A stretch of 64,000 nt of DNA from positions 62,001 through 126,000 of the forward strand of contig NZ_JARHUJ010000010.1 in assembly GCF_029223285.1 (NCBI RefSeq), in the 5' to 3' direction. The translations under genes were made by a program, and so were the position numbers. The notes under the pieces were generated by a model that worked only from the letters and a program-made list of their open reading frames with translations, did no database searches and was not told the DNA's origin. Positions 16,929-26,116 of the stretch are shown piece by piece. Numbering within the stretch: position 1 is the stretch's first letter; every line of letters begins with the position of its first letter. Origin of the DNA: Paraflavitalea sp. CAU 1676 (GTDB lineage: Bacteria; Bacteroidota; Bacteroidia; Chitinophagales; Chitinophagaceae).

Positions 16929-17687
16929 ATGGCAAAACAGATCAACCGCCACATCAAATTACGTGGCACCATCGACGACATCAGTTTCTACAAAAGCCAG
17001 GACGGCTTCCTGGCGCGGGCTAAAGGCGGGGTAGGAGGCGATCGCATCAAAAACGATCCCCGCTTCAGGAACACCCGCCTCAACGGCCTCGAGTTCGGCA
17101 CGGGCGGCAAAGCCAGCAAACTTTTCCGCCACGCCCTGAACCCCGAGATCAAAAAGGCGGCCGACAACCGCGTCGCTAGCCGCATCACCCAGTTCATGGT
17201 CAGGATCCTCAAAACCGATCCCATCAATGATTATGGAGAGCGAAAGGTGACCGAAGGCGACCTCACCCTGTTGAACGGTTTCGAGTTTAATACGGCGGTG
17301 CCGTTCGGCCAGGCCTTGAAGCTGCCCTTCACATATGGTATCAGCCGGGTCACTGGTCAGGTGGCCATCGACATGCCCGCCCTCCTGCCGGCCATCGACA
17401 TTGCAGCGCCGGAGAACACCACGCATTTCAATTTCTTCGCAGTAGCTGCTGCCGTAGATTTTGAGCTAAGCAAGGTGACAGTAGTGCGGCAAAGCACGGC
17501 CAGCCAGCCCTGGGACCATACCACCGTACCCGCCACGGCCATCGATCTTGCCTTGCCACCCAACAGCACCCTGCCACTCTTCCTGCTATTGGGGATCGAG
17601 TTCAAGATGATCATCAATGGAAAGCCCAACCCATTGAGTCCTGGACTCAATGCCTTTCAATTGTTGACGGTAGATATCCCTGTATAG
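16929..17687 (+). CDS. Conserved Bacteroidota protein of unknown function (paralogue A)
   Basis: A 252-aa protein beginning MAKQINRHIKLRGTIDDISF with the segment YKSQDGFLARAKGGVGGDRI, followed by NDPRFRNTRLNGLEFGTGGK. I recall this N-terminal pattern (KLKGTIGDITFYKSQDG-type) from many uncharacterised Bacteroidota proteins, often several per genome; no function is known to me. The C-terminal two thirds look beta-rich with a repeated hydrophobic-strand pattern and no signal peptide, so it is probably cytoplasmic. The next gene is a diverged paralogue. A strong terminator follows at 17698. GC-rich codon use contrasts with the island just upstream. Confidence 0.8.
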   Translation: MAKQINRHIKLRGTIDDISFYKSQDGFLARAKGGVGGDRIKNDPRFRNTRLNGLEFGTGGKASKLFRHALNPEIKKAADNRVASRITQFMVRILKTDPINDYGERKVTEGDLTLLNGFEFNTAVPFGQALKLPFTYGISRVTGQVAIDMPALLPAIDIAAPENTTHFNFFAVAAAVDFELSKVTVVRQSTASQPWDHTTVPATAIDLALPPNSTLPLFLLLGIEFKMIINGKPNPLSPGLNAFQLLTVDIPV

Positions 17688-17697
17688 GGTTGATCGG

Positions 17698-17726
17698 GGA
17701 ACCGGGCTGCGGCCCGGTTCCTTCTT
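17698..17726 (+). terminator. Rho-independent terminator
   Basis: GGAACCGGGC (17698-17707), loop TGCG, GCCCGGTTCC (17712-17721), then TTCTT. Perfect 10-bp GC-rich stem directly after the stop of the 252-aa gene. Confidence 0.85.
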
Positions 17727-17745
17727 AACGCCAAAAAATGGGTCT

Positions 17746-18492
17746 ATGCAATACGATGAAGCGAAAATAATGACCAAACGCGCCATTCCGGGGTTTACCT
17801 GCACACCACGCGATGAGTATTACCAATTGCGCAAGATCGGCCTCACGGCCGATCGCGTACGCACCGATCCCGCCTTCGGCGCCACCCGCCTCCAGGCGGC
17901 CGATTTTGCCAGGGCTCTCCAATTGGCGGGAGCCATCATCAAACCCCTATGGGTAGGGTTAACGATTAAGCAGCCTTTACGTGCCTTCGCAGGCTGCATC
18001 CGCCGGGCCATGCAATACGATCCCCACCAACCGCCGGGCTTTCGTACGCTGAATGGTTCAAATGCCCAACACCTGAAAGGGTTCGATTTCAACCCACAGC
18101 ATACCTGGCACAATTCGGTGATGTGTTCGCCTGTTGTTAATTGGCAAAACACAGTAGCATCCTTGCAATGGCCGGCCATCACACCAGCCCTGCACCTGCT
18201 GCCGCCCGCTGAGGCCGTAGCCTTCCGCATCCGGTGCACGCTGGTAGGTATACACGATAAAGGAGCCGTTAGCACAGCGCCCGTTCAGCAAACCACCTTG
18301 ATGCCCCTCCGCCTGCTGCAAACGCCGGGCAGCATGCATGCGTTCGAGATAGTGGCCGGTACACGCGTAGCGCTGCTGGTGGTAATCGTACGCTGGTATC
18401 GGCCGTCGCCCGGTACCGGTACCGGAAACGGGCATTTGTGTAACGTGGATGGGGCTATGCTGATACAAAGCGTCTATTCGGTGGTGTCATAG
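17746..18492 (+). CDS. Diverged tandem paralogue of the preceding unknown protein (paralogue B)
   Basis: A 248-aa protein whose N-terminal part (KIGLTADRVRTDPAFGATRL, then QAADFARAL) aligns with the upstream protein (VGGDRIKNDPRFRNTRL, then NGLEFG), and whose later segment LNGSNAQHLKGFDFNP matches LTLLNGFEFNT. Elsewhere it has changed greatly, and the YKSQDGFLARAKGG stretch is replaced by YYQLRK. The start could also be the ATG at 17770 (MTKRAIPGF), which lines up better with the paralogue's start. This is a duplicated pair with one copy evolving fast. Function unknown; no signal peptide or catalytic motif seen. Confidence 0.7.
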   Translation: MQYDEAKIMTKRAIPGFTCTPRDEYYQLRKIGLTADRVRTDPAFGATRLQAADFARALQLAGAIIKPLWVGLTIKQPLRAFAGCIRRAMQYDPHQPPGFRTLNGSNAQHLKGFDFNPQHTWHNSVMCSPVVNWQNTVASLQWPAITPALHLLPPAEAVAFRIRCTLVGIHDKGAVSTAPVQQTTLMPLRLLQTPGSMHAFEIVAGTRVALLVVIVRWYRPSPGTGTGNGHLCNVDGAMLIQSVYSVVS

Positions 18493-18705
18493 AAATATAT
18501 TTTATATTGAATATTATTTTATTGTCATGTCTTTGTATTTTCGCATAGACTATAGAATAAGGCTTCACGGAGTTCATAACTAATCAACCATTTACGGGTA
18601 AGGCAAAAAGGGCGTGCTCCACGCACGGCACCCTTCTGTGCATGCTCCTCCACAGGAGCGGGTAGCTAGTATTTTTAATTAATTATTAAACCAAAACCTC
18701 TGCTC

Positions 18706-18915
18706 ATGAAACACGAATTTCGTGTCTTACGAACAAAACACGCCGAGTGGATCCTTGGTGTGTCCACCCGCACCTCGCAACGTCGCATGAATGCCGTGCG
18801 CAATTTCTATGGTAAAGAACCACGCTCCGCCGTGACCATCCTTGAGTTCTGCCAGTATTTCAAGTACAAGGTCAACGACATCATGGCAATATTAAAAGGA
18901 AGAAATTTACGTTAA
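18706..18915 (+). CDS. Small helical protein, possibly HTH DNA-binding
   Basis: A 69-aa protein, MKHEFRVLRTKHAEWILGVS onwards, with TRTSQRRMNAVRNFYGK and a C-terminal EFCQYFKYKVNDIMAILKG. Predicted all-helical and basic. The segment AEWILGVSTRTSQRRMNAVR has the shape of a winged or MerR-like HTH that recognises DNA through the R-rich second helix. It lies 16 bases before the 218-aa gene on the same strand, so may regulate or accompany it. The family is not firmly identified. Confidence 0.6.
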   Translation: MKHEFRVLRTKHAEWILGVSTRTSQRRMNAVRNFYGKEPRSAVTILEFCQYFKYKVNDIMAILKGRNLR

Positions 18916-18931
18916 CCCAAAATGCAAGCCT

Positions 18932-19588
18932 ATGATTTTCTCACAGCCCAGGCAGTTCTGGACCTGGTTCGAGCGCTACAGCGAAGTATTGCGGCACTTG
19001 CCCGATATGGACAAAAAAGAAAGGGAATTCTGGATCCGCGAGATCGCGACCCACTTGCGTGCCTACACGAAAAAGTTATCCGTAGAAATGATCATGCCAC
19101 CCCAGGGAGCCATCCTGCTCGTATTCACCGCCTATGGCAAACAGCGATATTTTGCCATGGCAGATAATTTCGTGGCCAAAGCACCCAGGCTCAAAGGTTG
19201 GGAGGTCTGCGCCCTGCAGCCACCCGGTATGCTCGACAGCCTGTTGGTGACCCAGTACGGTCATTTTGGGGTCGATCTATCGACGCTCCGTTTCAAGCCG
19301 TTGGAGAGAGGCCTGGGCGAAGATAAGTTCACCTTGTACATAGTGGCCGATATCAATGGCCACCCAACCGAAGCGATTGAAATGGCCGTGGAAGCCGCTG
19401 TGTACAATACGGTCGGGGAAAGAGTAGTGGGAGAACAGATGAACTTTATTGTAGTGGATTGCCTCAGTCACTACGCGCCCAGAGAAAAAAAGAAGTTCAT
19501 CGACCTCGCCGAATTGCCCGTGCACATCGCTGCATTGGTGGGGCCACGATTGTCCATCGACCACGAGGGCAACCTGAAAGCCAGCTAA
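18932..19588 (+). CDS. Conserved Bacteroidota protein of unknown function
   Basis: A 218-aa soluble protein: FWTWFERYSEVLRHLPDMDK, a helical N-terminus, HLRAYTKKLSVEMIMPPQGA, GWEVCALQPPG, and an alternating strand/helix C-terminal half (FTLYIVADINGHPTEAIEMA). I recall proteins with an FWxWF start and a GWEVxALxPP motif as uncharacterised in Bacteroidota, but no role is known. Probably co-transcribed with the 69-aa HTH-like gene upstream (16-base gap). Ends in a clear terminator at 19615. Confidence 0.75.
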   Translation: MIFSQPRQFWTWFERYSEVLRHLPDMDKKEREFWIREIATHLRAYTKKLSVEMIMPPQGAILLVFTAYGKQRYFAMADNFVAKAPRLKGWEVCALQPPGMLDSLLVTQYGHFGVDLSTLRFKPLERGLGEDKFTLYIVADINGHPTEAIEMAVEAAVYNTVGERVVGEQMNFIVVDCLSHYAPREKKKFIDLAELPVHIAALVGPRLSIDHEGNLKAS

Positions 19589-19614
19589 CACACGCAACAC
19601 CATGCTAACGGTCG

Positions 19615-19645
19615 GCCTGCCCCGCAAGGGCAGGCTGTTCTTTTT
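19615..19645 (+). terminator. Rho-independent terminator
   Basis: GCCTGCCC (19615-19622), loop CGCAA, GGGCAGGC (19628-19635), then TGTTCTTTTT. It ends the 69-aa/218-aa transcription unit. Confidence 0.85.
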
Positions 19646-19694
19646 ATCAGTACCGGCGTTCAGGGTTCAATAGTTGCCCGGTTAGGAAAAGCGG

Positions 19695-20534
19695 CTAACA
19701 ACAACGGTTCGTGTTGATCAGATCGGTGCCTGGCCAGATCGACATACTTTTTGACAAGGGTTCGGGGATGGGTTGGTTGCGGCCTGCGGCAGGCTTGCGG
19801 TCGGAATGCGAAAGCCCTTGGCACAGCGAATGCAGCAGGTAGTACACAGTGCGGTTGGAGAATGCCCAGTAAGCAAGCGGGCCTTCCAACAGGCCCCGCA
19901 CCTGCTGCATCAACTGCCGCGTGTAGCCCGCAGCCAGGTACCCCGTTAACAGGTCGGGATTGGTAAGCACCACCGTAAGCAGGTTCTCCAGTTCCTGTTG
20001 TTCTGCATAGGCAGTGAGGTAAGCCCCCAGTTGCGCACATTGGCAGGGATCCGTAAAACGATCGGCTCGCCGGTCATAACAATAACACAGCCGGCGCTTG
20101 CGCAGATAGGTATCGAAATGCGTTTGCACATAATGATCGGCACTCAAAAAATAAAGCTCTTCGTACAACACATCGGCCAGGAACAACAACACCGGATACG
20201 AGCGCCCGCTCGCGTAATAATAGGCCGGAGGCTGTATAGCCCCGCCACGATGACGGCCCTGCCGGTTCCAGCGAATGCCCTCCACCGCTTCCAGGCGTAT
20301 CCACGCGGTGTAACCTTCCAGCGGCCCGCCCTGGTCCACGATCTCCAGCAGGAAATCCATACCGGGTGCCCGCGTGTCCATCGGCCGCAGTATCCAATGT
20401 CCCGGCAATGCCTGTTGCAACAAATGATAAGCACCGTACAGCAGCTCAGGGTCGCGCGCAAGGGCAAACCTGGGATGCACGTTTATTGATGGCAATCTAT
20501 TTTTTGCAGGATAATGCGTCGGTTGATTGGTCAT
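19695..20534 (-). CDS. DUF4365-like protein
   Basis: A 279-aa protein with an N-terminal region suggesting the DUF4365 fold: GMDFLLEIVDQGGPLEGYTA, a stranded core IRLEAVEGI, AYYYASGRSYPVLLFLADVL and EELYFLSADHY. In DUF4365 proteins this layout is related to the restriction-endonuclease-like fold and is often found near mobile or defence genes. Here the usual Gln-x-Lys of a nuclease core is not obvious (RLEAVEG instead), so activity is doubtful. The C-terminal half is leucine/glutamine-rich helical, with cysteines in CYCYDRRADRFTDPCQC that could bind metal. Convergent with the 218-aa gene. Confidence 0.55.
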   Translation of the reverse strand: MTNQPTHYPAKNRLPSINVHPRFALARDPELLYGAYHLLQQALPGHWILRPMDTRAPGMDFLLEIVDQGGPLEGYTAWIRLEAVEGIRWNRQGRHRGGAIQPPAYYYASGRSYPVLLFLADVLYEELYFLSADHYVQTHFDTYLRKRRLCYCYDRRADRFTDPCQCAQLGAYLTAYAEQQELENLLTVVLTNPDLLTGYLAAGYTRQLMQQVRGLLEGPLAYWAFSNRTVYYLLHSLCQGLSHSDRKPAAGRNQPIPEPLSKSMSIWPGTDLINTNRCC

Positions 20535-20941
20535 GTTGTTTTATTTGGTTAACTTGATATAGATTCTTAATTCGTCTCCCGGTAGTGATCCCGTTTCCCC
20601 CAATAACAACCACCTCTTGAAAACACCCACCTTTCTTTCTCACTCAAATAGCCTGGTGGCATCTTTAACACGGTAGCAGGCCTTAACCTTTTAAGCAAAT
20701 CGGCTTATGAATAGGGCAGTGCGCAACAGCGGACTGAACGACTACGGGCGTTGGCAGGCTACTTGCCTGCAGCAGGCGACCGTTTACCGGTAGGGTATTG
20801 CTATTTTTTATACAATCACCACCCATCTTCACCCTTAGCGATCTACAGTTACTTCCCCCAAGGTTAATCACGATTGTCCTTTCCTTTTACGCGAACAGCT
20901 ATCCCATTGAGGTATTTATTCTTCACATAAAATCCTCGATT
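20535..20941. other. Divergent intergenic region
   Basis: About 400 bases between the DUF4365-like gene and the small secreted protein. An upstream in-frame extension of the latter exists, but it lacks coding character; the signal peptide begins at 20942. No hairpin or repeat seen. Confidence 0.4.
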
Positions 20942-21301
20942 ATGAAAAAAGGGTTCCTCGTAGCTGCGCTCGCAGCTACCCTGTTCCTGCAGGCCAACAG
21001 CCTGCCTGCACCACATCACAGCAGCCCTCCCGCTGCTTCCGCACCCACCGCAACACAGAACAGCAGCTTCGTTGCTGCCCCCGCATCACAGCAAATGCGG
21101 GTAACCTATTCCTGGTACAATGATCCCAGTTTTATTTCCTGGACCGGTGAGATCAGCACCGTAACGGCTGAGCTTAACCGCCTGCGTAATCTCTACTCGG
21201 GCTACACGTTCAGCGCTTCCGGTGGCCCCGGTCTTATCGGGTTCGAATGGGGTTACAGCTCCGGATTTCCTACCGCCGTCATCTACAGCGATTACTACTG
21301 A
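20942..21301 (+). CDS. Small secreted protein of unknown function
   Basis: A 119-aa protein with a clear Sec signal peptide (MKKGFLVAALAATLFLQANS), a low-complexity Ala/Pro/Ser linker, and a C-terminal domain of about 65 residues rich in Tyr, Ser and Gly (VTYSWYNDPSFISWTGEIST, then FSASGGPGLIGFEWGYSSGF). No family recognised. Stop is 3 bases from the stop of the convergent SusD gene, so the two transcripts face each other without room for a terminator. An upstream in-frame ATG at 20798 would place the signal peptide internally and is rejected. Confidence 0.7.
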   Translation: MKKGFLVAALAATLFLQANSLPAPHHSSPPAASAPTATQNSSFVAAPASQQMRVTYSWYNDPSFISWTGEISTVTAELNRLRNLYSGYTFSASGGPGLIGFEWGYSSGFPTAVIYSDYY

Positions 21302-21304
21302 GCA

Positions 21305-22693
21305 TCAGTACTGCTCATTTTGTTGTAGCTGAAGGTTCTTCCGCAATTCCTGCTGGGGGATCGGCCAACGCATCCTGTACGCAGCCCAGCCCGGTTGTGC
21401 CATCAACCAGGTACTGGCCTTGCTATGCAGGAAGCCGGCTGGTAACTGCCACCACCGTTTGAGGTCGAAGTAGCGATGGCCCCATTCGGTAAACAGTTCG
21501 GCTTGCCGTTCCCGTATCAAGGCGGCCAGCAAACTATCGGCCGTTACAGCCGTTACCGGGTCATGCGGGGCAGCCCGCCGGCGCACGGTAGTGATATCCG
21601 TTTGCGCGCCCGCGAGGTCGCCCAGCTGCACCCGCGCTTCGGCCCTGATCAGGTATTGCTCGGCCAGCCGCAGCACGATCGAATATTCGTGTCGTGGCTG
21701 GCCTTTCATGAGTTGGTATTTGAAAGGTTGGTAACGGTCCTGGTTACCCACCCGCACCGTTTTTGTCCACTGGGCAAGCCGGCCATCACCCGGCACAAAA
21801 GAGGTTAGTGTCGCTGCGGTAAGTTCATAATTGGGGTGTACACCGGTAAAAGCCAGGAAGTTGCCGCCCTCTGCCGTATTCATGATAGCCAGCACCGGCT
21901 TCAGTTGAAAGATCGTTTCCCGGCTCTGGTAATGGAATACACTATCGAGGGGTGCCAGCGCATACGTTCCGCTTTCGATCACCAGGCTGGCATAGTGCGC
22001 TGCTTCCGCATAGTGCCCCAGGTATAAATGCACCCGCGCCAGCAGGGCGCGCGCCGCCCCTAGTTCAATACGCGTACGTCGCAGACTATCGGGCACAGCG
22101 CCCGGATGCTGGGTCGGCAGCAAGTCCAGGGCCGCTTCGAGGTCTGCCACCACCAACTTGTTGACGTCAACTGGCGAAGACTGTTGCTCCTGCGCATTCG
22201 CGCCAATATCGGTTCCTGTCACCATAGGCACATGGTCCCATAAGTTCACCAAATAGAAATAACTCAGGGCCCGCCAGAACCGCGCTTCACCCAGCAGGTA
22301 TTTTTTCACCCCCACTTCCACCCCGGGGGCGTCTGGCAATTCCGCCAGTACCCCATTGCAGCGGGCAATGCAGGTATAAGCCGGCGTCCAGCAAGGGGAA
22401 AGGTGGCGGTTCATGGCTTTGAGTCGCCAGTATTGGAAGTCTGCCTCATCACCTTGGGTGGTGAGCAGTGCCAGTTCGCCACCCTGCAAACCACCAAAGC
22501 GGCTCAGGTGCCCGAAATACAAGCCCTGCTCCAGCAGATTTTTTTCATAGATGCCCAACATCACCTGGTTGGCCGTTATATTGTCCCGGAAGGGATGTGT
22601 ATACCGGCCGGGTGGTTCATCTACATCGGTCAGCTTATTACAAGCAATCATCGCCAACAACCCGGTCAACAGCAATACAGTGAATAGTCGCAT
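21305..22693 (-). CDS. SusD/RagB-type outer-membrane nutrient-binding lipoprotein
   Basis: A 462-aa lipoprotein (LLTGLLAMIAC, Cys18) with the SusD/RagB layout: N-terminal SusD-like region (ANQVMLGIYEKNLLEQG), TPR helices (LLGEARFWRALSYFYLVNLW), and a C-terminal part with LIRERQAELFTEWGHRYFDLKRWW, the hallmark of the family. It caps the partner SusC barrel and binds the ligand at the cell surface. The gene follows susC with a 2-base gap, so the two are coupled. No glycoside hydrolase or peptidase lies in the operon, so the substrate is unknown. Confidence 0.93.
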   Translation of the reverse strand: MRLFTVLLLTGLLAMIACNKLTDVDEPPGRYTHPFRDNITANQVMLGIYEKNLLEQGLYFGHLSRFGGLQGGELALLTTQGDEADFQYWRLKAMNRHLSPCWTPAYTCIARCNGVLAELPDAPGVEVGVKKYLLGEARFWRALSYFYLVNLWDHVPMVTGTDIGANAQEQQSSPVDVNKLVVADLEAALDLLPTQHPGAVPDSLRRTRIELGAARALLARVHLYLGHYAEAAHYASLVIESGTYALAPLDSVFHYQSRETIFQLKPVLAIMNTAEGGNFLAFTGVHPNYELTAATLTSFVPGDGRLAQWTKTVRVGNQDRYQPFKYQLMKGQPRHEYSIVLRLAEQYLIRAEARVQLGDLAGAQTDITTVRRRAAPHDPVTAVTADSLLAALIRERQAELFTEWGHRYFDLKRWWQLPAGFLHSKASTWLMAQPGWAAYRMRWPIPQQELRKNLQLQQNEQY

Positions 22694-22695
22694 GG

Positions 22696-25600
22696 TTATT
22701 GTTTAAAAGCCACCTGTACACCGAAAGTGTACACACGGGTGACTGGTTGTGAAAAAGGTTCCTGCAGCAACGGATTACCATCACGGTAGGGGCTCCACAC
22801 CAACAGGTTTTGCCCCTGCACAAACAGGCGAAGCTGTTGTATACCGGCCCGGTGCAGCCGCTTGCTCGCCACGGTATATTGCAAACCAAGATTGCGCACA
22901 CAGACATACGATTGGTCGGTAAAGCTCGCTGTAGAGGCCTGCTGCCGGTTGAATGCGGTTTGGGCTGCGTCGCTGAGCAAGGCGGATGCCCGTTGGTACA
23001 GGGCCGGTGACTGTAGTGGCCAGCGCTGCAGTACACTCAGGGGCTGATTGTTAAAACCTGCCGCATCACCCATACCGGGCGGGAGCCGCCGGTTCGTATA
23101 GTGGGCAGCGGTATAGCCAGGTTGCCGCCTGCCTTCTACCAGCAGGGTAAATGCCCAGGGGCCACGCACTACTTGTACCTGCAGGGTACCATAGCCCTTG
23201 ATCTCGAGGTCGCGCTCCGCCAGCTTATCTGCTTCAGAAACTTGTCCATCGCCATTCAAATCGGCCACTGTATACAGTCCGTTGCTATCGATGCCGGTGG
23301 CCTGGTACACTTTACGGGCCGATAGCGGACGTCCCTCGATCAGATTACCCGCCAGCGATAACCGGCCCAATTGCGGAAAGGTGGTCAACCGGTTGGTGGG
23401 GATGGTATAGTTGACGCCTACCCGCACCTTCCACCGGCGTGATGTATCGTTTTTGTATTGCAACGAAAGGTCCCAGCCCCGGTTATCCACCAATGCCCCA
23501 TAGTTCCAGTAGTTGATAATGGTAAAACCGCTTTGAGCCGGCAGCGGCGCCGTGATCACCTGGTGATAACTGCGGTGGAAATAATAACCCGCATCGATGA
23601 GTAACCGGTTGCGCCACTCGAGGCTGAGGCCGGCTTCCGTTTTGCGGGTCTTCGCCCAGGTAAGTAGCTTGTTGCCGGGCAGGGAGGCTTGCCAGCCGGG
23701 ATAGGCGCCATACGAATAGGGCGCGTTGGAGGGCGACCATTGGCCCATATAGGCATAGTCCGCTACCTGGTCGCTGCCCGTTAATCCATGACTGAACCTG
23801 ACCCTGGCAAAACTGACCTTGGACAGCCGCTTCGGCCACCAGGGAGCGTCCGAAGGGATCCAGGCGCCACCCACCGCATAGAACCAGCCGGGGCGCTGCC
23901 GCCCGTAAAAACGGGAGGAGGCATCCATTCGTCCGCTGCCTTCCCATTGCCATTGCTTTTTCCATGCCAGGTGTACCCGGGCAAACGTACTAAGCAATTT
24001 ATACTGGGTCCAGCTGGTGTCGGGCTTTGGATACACCAGTTGCCGGTGCAGCGCCGCATCGTCGGCCACCGGCTGGTTGGGCAGCAGGTCGCTCCGGTAA
24101 CGCGATTGCTGGTAACTAACGCCCAGCACAGCCCGCAATTGCAGGTGGCCTGGATGTGCCTGCAGGTGCAATTGCGGTTCGGTGATCCAGGTGCGTACCT
24201 GCCGGGCAGCCTGCACCAATTGAGGCGCCACGGGGCTGTCGCCGGTAAAGAAGCCGCTGAAATAGCCGGCCTTTTCCCGCAGGCCCTGGTAGCCCAATCC
24301 AACATTCACGCGCGCTTCGAGCAGGTGGCCAATCGGCAGGTTTAATTGAACATGGCTGAGGTAATAAGTGGTGGCCGCGTGGTAACGGCTCTTGAGCAAG
24401 CGCAACGGATCGTCGCTCCGCGACAGGCTATCGTCTTTAACGGTACCGGAGGCATGGGGCAGGGCATACGCTATGGGCGACAGGTCTGCCGCCGGACTCG
24501 CATTGCTGCCCAGGCTGGCGGCTGCCAGGGCGGTGATGGAAAACGACCTGCTGACCGGCTCATAGCGCAACTGCGTATAGAACCGCGCCCATTCGTCCAT
24601 CACGGTAGTGGGGTATACATATTGTTCTTTGCGGAAGTTCAGGCTGCCCAGCCAGGAGAAGGTTTCCGTGCCACCCGAAGCCGACAATTGCGCCGTATGA
24701 TTGATCGCCGGGTTGTTGTACAACTTGCGCGGCCAGTTGGTGTAGCGCGTACTATCGAGGAAGAGATCGGGCGTATTGCCTTTATTAATGGCGATACGGC
24801 CATCGATGGCTTCGAGCCGCAGTAGCAGGTAGTCGGTCGTGTGCAAGGTTTGTGGCACGCGGTAAGCGCTCACCACACTGCTCGCTAAATAGGCGTTGAT
24901 GCGCAGCCGTTGCCCCTTTGTTTTGCGTAGGTTGATGAGGATAACTCCATTCGCCCCGCGGGCGCCATAGATGGCCGTAGCCAATCCATCTTTCAATACC
25001 GTGATGCTTTCCACATCATCTACATTCAGGAAGGTGAGCTGGTGCAAGCCCGGTCCGGTTCCCAAAGGATCTACCACCGAAGTAAGTTGACTCTGTGGCC
25101 CGGTACAGGCCAGGCAGGGTACATTGTCGATCAGCACCAGCGGCTCATCGATGCGCCGCCCGGGGCTCAGTGGTTGTATGGTGCGCGAACCCCGGATCTC
25201 GATCGTGCTATTGCCCCAGCGCACATCCGTTTTGCTGTTCACCAATACGCCGGTGGCCAGCCGCAACACATCGGCAATCGTAAAATAAGGTTGGCCGATC
25301 TGCTCGGGCCTGATCACTACGGCCACACCCGGCGATCGCCGGGTATTCGTTTTTCCATAACCGCATTCCACTTCTTCCTGCAGGTCGATACTTTCTTCGA
25401 GCGTCGCCACGACCGTGCCGGGCAGGGTAATACTGTCAGCACGGTGGTTCACCATACTGAGGCGCAGCCGCAGGGTGTCATGGTACAGCCAGGCCTGCCA
25501 GCGCCCGTCGGCATTGGTCTTCCAGCGACGGTTACTGTCGGCATCATGGAGTGTAACATCGGCCAGTCGCTCCCCACGCTGGTTGAGTACCAGTAAGCTG

Positions 25601-25908
25601 AATAATTTTTTAGGCTGGAGGGAAATATAGATATCGTGGCCCGCTTCTTCCACCTGGTAAGGCTTACCGGCGAGCAACTGATGCAACAGTTCCGTCACCG
25701 TACCATAGGCACGGAGCGTCACCCGCCACTCGGGCGGAAACAGCCGCACATCGAAATGGATGGGTCGGCCGGAGATCTTCGATATACTATCAACAGCTGC
25801 CGCGGCGGGCAGGTTCCTGAAGTGAACGCTGAATTTTTGAGCGGTGTCGGTAGCCAGAAGCGATTGCACAAAAAACAACGAGCACAGCACCATGGGGGCT
25901 AAACGCAT
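22696..25908 (-). CDS. SusC/RagA-type TonB-linked outer-membrane transporter with STN domain
   Basis: A 1070-aa transporter: signal peptide, then an STN domain (about 25-95: FSVHFRNLPAAAAVDSISKI, GKPYQVEEAG) as used for trans-envelope signalling, a short CarboxypepD-regulatory-like domain (~105-170), the plug (VLVNSKTDVRWGNSTIEIRG, DDVESITVLKDGLATAIYGA) and a 22-strand barrel. Energy comes from TonB; the STN domain talks to the FecR anti-sigma encoded just upstream. Order sigma-FecR-SusC-SusD on one strand is a standard self-regulated unit. The substrate could be glycan, peptide or another large ligand. Confidence 0.93.
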   Translation of the reverse strand: MRLAPMVLCSLFFVQSLLATDTAQKFSVHFRNLPAAAAVDSISKISGRPIHFDVRLFPPEWRVTLRAYGTVTELLHQLLAGKPYQVEEAGHDIYISLQPKKLFSLLVLNQRGERLADVTLHDADSNRRWKTNADGRWQAWLYHDTLRLRLSMVNHRADSITLPGTVVATLEESIDLQEEVECGYGKTNTRRSPGVAVVIRPEQIGQPYFTIADVLRLATGVLVNSKTDVRWGNSTIEIRGSRTIQPLSPGRRIDEPLVLIDNVPCLACTGPQSQLTSVVDPLGTGPGLHQLTFLNVDDVESITVLKDGLATAIYGARGANGVILINLRKTKGQRLRINAYLASSVVSAYRVPQTLHTTDYLLLRLEAIDGRIAINKGNTPDLFLDSTRYTNWPRKLYNNPAINHTAQLSASGGTETFSWLGSLNFRKEQYVYPTTVMDEWARFYTQLRYEPVSRSFSITALAAASLGSNASPAADLSPIAYALPHASGTVKDDSLSRSDDPLRLLKSRYHAATTYYLSHVQLNLPIGHLLEARVNVGLGYQGLREKAGYFSGFFTGDSPVAPQLVQAARQVRTWITEPQLHLQAHPGHLQLRAVLGVSYQQSRYRSDLLPNQPVADDAALHRQLVYPKPDTSWTQYKLLSTFARVHLAWKKQWQWEGSGRMDASSRFYGRQRPGWFYAVGGAWIPSDAPWWPKRLSKVSFARVRFSHGLTGSDQVADYAYMGQWSPSNAPYSYGAYPGWQASLPGNKLLTWAKTRKTEAGLSLEWRNRLLIDAGYYFHRSYHQVITAPLPAQSGFTIINYWNYGALVDNRGWDLSLQYKNDTSRRWKVRVGVNYTIPTNRLTTFPQLGRLSLAGNLIEGRPLSARKVYQATGIDSNGLYTVADLNGDGQVSEADKLAERDLEIKGYGTLQVQVVRGPWAFTLLVEGRRQPGYTAAHYTNRRLPPGMGDAAGFNNQPLSVLQRWPLQSPALYQRASALLSDAAQTAFNRQQASTASFTDQSYVCVRNLGLQYTVASKRLHRAGIQQLRLFVQGQNLLVWSPYRDGNPLLQEPFSQPVTRVYTFGVQVAFKQ

Positions 25909-26116
25909 TAGTGGGAGGTCGGTTTACCTGTTAACAAAAAGCGGCATTGGCCATCGCGTGGCCAATGAACCGCTGTAGAAAGGGAAAACAGGATAAGTCT
26001 AATGGTAACCCTGCTTGTTGCGAGGGTCGTGGATAGTTTAATGGTTGCCCGCATCATGGGCGAATAGCTTGATACAAAGGATCGCAGGATCCGGATAATA
26101 CGGACTACGGGGTGGG

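Noticed and set aside
18590-18665. Imperfect GC-rich inverted segments upstream of the 69-aa gene
   Set aside because: Pairing is broken; no clear riboswitch, terminator or attenuator structure can be drawn by eye.
20798-20941. Upstream extension of the small secreted protein
   Set aside because: It would bury the clear signal peptide at 20942 in the middle of the protein.
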